Positions 13,355-14,269 of a DNA stretch of 14,269 bases are shown here, piece after piece. The first letter of the stretch is position 1; the number at the start of each line of letters is the position of its first letter. A program made the position numbers and the translations under genes. The notes below the pieces were generated by a model that was not told where the DNA came from, searched no databases, and worked only from the letters and a program-made list of their open reading frames with translations. Source of the DNA: Desulfurobacterium sp. GTDB lineage: Bacteria > Aquificota > Aquificia > Desulfurobacteriales > Desulfurobacteriaceae. The stretch covers positions 1-14,269 of the forward strand of contig JALSLT010000056.1 in assembly GCA_026988135.1 (NCBI GenBank), read 5' to 3'.

Positions 13355-13924
13355 ATGGTTATCGGCATTACAGGAAACATAGGTGCTGGAAAAACAACAT
13401 TTGCACGTTTTTTAAAAAAATACGGATTCAAAGTCATAAATGCCGATGATATAGGGAAAAATCTTTTAAAAAAAGGAAAACCGGGATACATTCTGGTCAT
13501 CAAAGCTTTTGGAGAGTCAATTCTCAACGGAAATAGAGAAATAAACAGAAAGAAACTTGCATCCATTGTTTTTTCCGATTCGAAGAAATTGGAACTTTTA
13601 ACTTCAATAACTCATCCACTCATAGGAGAGACCATATTTGAATTAAGGAAAGAGGGAACCGTCTTTGTTGAGGCAGCCCTTCTCATAGAAGCTAACTGGT
13701 ATAAAAAAATTGATACGGTTATCACTGTTTTTGCATACAGAGGACAAAGAATTCTACGAGCTGCCGGAAAATTCGGATTGAAAGAGGTTTTAAAAAGAGA
13801 GCGTTTTCAGTTTTCCTACAAAGATAAATTAAAATTTACGGATATTATGATTTGCAATACAAAAGACAAACTACATCTTCTTGAACAAACCGACTCTTTT
13901 GTTTCTCAATTAATTAACGAATAG
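13355..13924 (+). CDS. coaE: Dephospho-CoA kinase
   Basis: CoaE phosphorylates dephospho-CoA with ATP, the last step of coenzyme A synthesis. The 189-residue protein has the Walker A loop GNIGAGKTT (7-15), the D31-D32-I pair in INADDIG, THPLI at 86-90, the VEAALLIE segment (105-112) and the C-terminal TDIMICN segment that replaces the usual ADxVIxN. The lid region (LRAAGKFGLKEVLKRERFQFS) is somewhat diverged, with the Arg that commonly precedes the acidic-rich lid helix not obvious; the enzyme still looks complete. Its start is two bases after the previous stop, with AGGGA just upstream inside that gene. It is the last gene of a tight three-gene run with pgsA and the AI-2E protein; the next gene is 97 bases away. 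Confidence 0.93.
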   Translation: MVIGITGNIGAGKTTFARFLKKYGFKVINADDIGKNLLKKGKPGYILVIKAFGESILNGNREINRKKLASIVFSDSKKLELLTSITHPLIGETIFELRKEGTVFVEAALLIEANWYKKIDTVITVFAYRGQRILRAAGKFGLKEVLKRERFQFSYKDKLKFTDIMICNTKDKLHLLEQTDSFVSQLINE

Positions 13925-13937
13925 GTTTCTTTTGACT

Positions 13938-13948
13938 TGTTATATAAT
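13938..13948 (+). promoter_or_regulatory. Possible extended -10 promoter for the STT3-like gene
   Basis: In the 97-base gap after coaE there is a TGT followed by TATATAAT, which reads as an extended -10 (TGnTATATA) or a plain TATAAT at 13943-13948. A TTGACT at 13932-13937 is too close to serve as its -35. Transcription would begin about 70 bases before the next ATG. No terminator for coaE is visible, so read-through is also possible. Confidence 0.3.
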
Positions 13949-14021
13949 TACGTTGCTTTTAAATTGTGAACGGCGGTAGCTTCCTTACTTAATCAATAAT
14001 TTAGAATATAGAGAGGATGCA

Positions 14022-14269
14022 ATGAACAAAACAGTGAAAGCGACAAGATTAATAATTCTTATTTTGCTTCCCATTATAGTTGGTCTTTTCATACGGCTTG
14101 ATGATCTTTCCGTTTGGAACAAAAATAAAAGCCGTTTTTTTTACAATGACAGACCGCTTTTTACAAGTTACGATGCATTTTACTTTGCAAGATGGGGATT
14201 GGATTACAAAGAAGGAAAATATAAAGCAGGAGAAACGGACCCTTTAAGGTTTGTCCCCGACAACTATAT
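14022..14269 (+). CDS. Possible STT3/PglB-family oligosaccharyltransferase, N-terminal fragment (runs off window)
   Basis: Eighty-two complete codons are visible. The protein begins with a membrane segment (about residues 10-24, IILILLPIIVGLF) followed by IRLDDLSVW and then RPLFTSYDAFYFARWGLDY, with a further acidic EGKYKAGETDPLRFVPDN stretch. In the STT3/PglB family the first external loop carries an Asp in a context like this (D51 here), which helps bind the metal ion and acceptor Asn. DAFYF followed by a short helix and an EGxY turn fits bacterial members. These enzymes transfer a lipid-linked glycan to Asn in exported proteins. The defining WWDYG motif would lie outside the window, so the call is provisional; another GT-C membrane glycosyltransferase is possible. 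The ATG has AGAGG five bases upstream, and an earlier ATG at 14017 is stopped at once. Confidence 0.65.
   Translation, partial: MNKTVKATRLIILILLPIIVGLFIRLDDLSVWNKNKSRFFYNDRPLFTSYDAFYFARWGLDYKEGKYKAGETDPLRFVPDNY

Noticed and set aside
13932..13948. TTGACT followed by TATAAT as a complete sigma-70 promoter before the STT3-like gene
   Set aside because: Only five bases separate the two hexamers, far from the needed 16-18, so they cannot work as a -35/-10 pair. Only the -10-like part was kept as a weak candidate.
1..14269. Mobile elements, CRISPR arrays, toxin-antitoxin or defence genes
   Set aside because: Nearly all of the sequence is accounted for by recognisable housekeeping or envelope genes with similar base composition. 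No repeats, transposase or integrase motifs, or small paired genes were seen.

Overview
The window looks like ordinary chromosome from a low-GC, Gram-negative, probably thermophilic bacterium. The genes for BamA, Skp, LpxD and an RfaE2-type heptose adenylyltransferase show an outer membrane with lipopolysaccharide. The proteins are rich in Lys, Glu and Ile. The stand-alone MnmC2 methyltransferase, the archaeal-looking Mre11/SbcD nuclease and a possible STT3/PglB-type oligosaccharyltransferase would fit the Aquificota, perhaps the Desulfurobacteriaceae. That placement is inference from gene content and not a database result. I see no rRNA, tRNA, CRISPR array, insertion sequence or prophage.

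Layout. (A) 1-1399, plus strand: the C-terminal proteolytic domain of Lon, whose stop codon overlaps the start of a stand-alone tRNA-modifying MnmC2. (B) 1455-9231, minus strand: a run of eight genes read from right to left: a PhoR-like histidine kinase, bamA, skp, lpxD, an Mre11-like sbcD, comF, rfaE2 and a 66-residue winged-helix protein. Most neighbours are 1-54 bases apart or overlap; the only larger gap (116 bases) is between comF and rfaE2. (C) 9316-10317, plus strand: a single gap gene (GAPDH) with its own promoter-like sequence and a terminator lying inside the end of the opposing gene. (D) 10320-11737, minus strand: nadC and cvpA, overlapping by four bases. (E) 11762-14269, plus strand: pgsA, an AI-2E/PerM-type membrane protein and coaE, tightly packed, then a 97-base gap and the start of a possible STT3-family gene that runs off the window.

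How the genes fit together. Block B is centred on outer-membrane building: BamA inserts barrel proteins, Skp chaperones them, LpxD makes the lipid A precursor and RfaE2 activates heptose for the LPS core. The kinase at the head could link this to an envelope signal. The DNA-related genes (sbcD, comF) and the small DNA-binding protein appear to be passengers or local regulators. Blocks D and E hold housekeeping enzymes for NAD, CoA and phosphatidylglycerol.

No novel multi-gene system is evident. The points most worth a second look are a nested inverted repeat in the kinase/gap divergent region, the gap terminator embedded in cvpA, the kinase heading the bamA cluster without a visible response regulator, the small winged-helix protein, the Mre11-like gene inside the envelope cluster, and the partial oligosaccharyltransferase.
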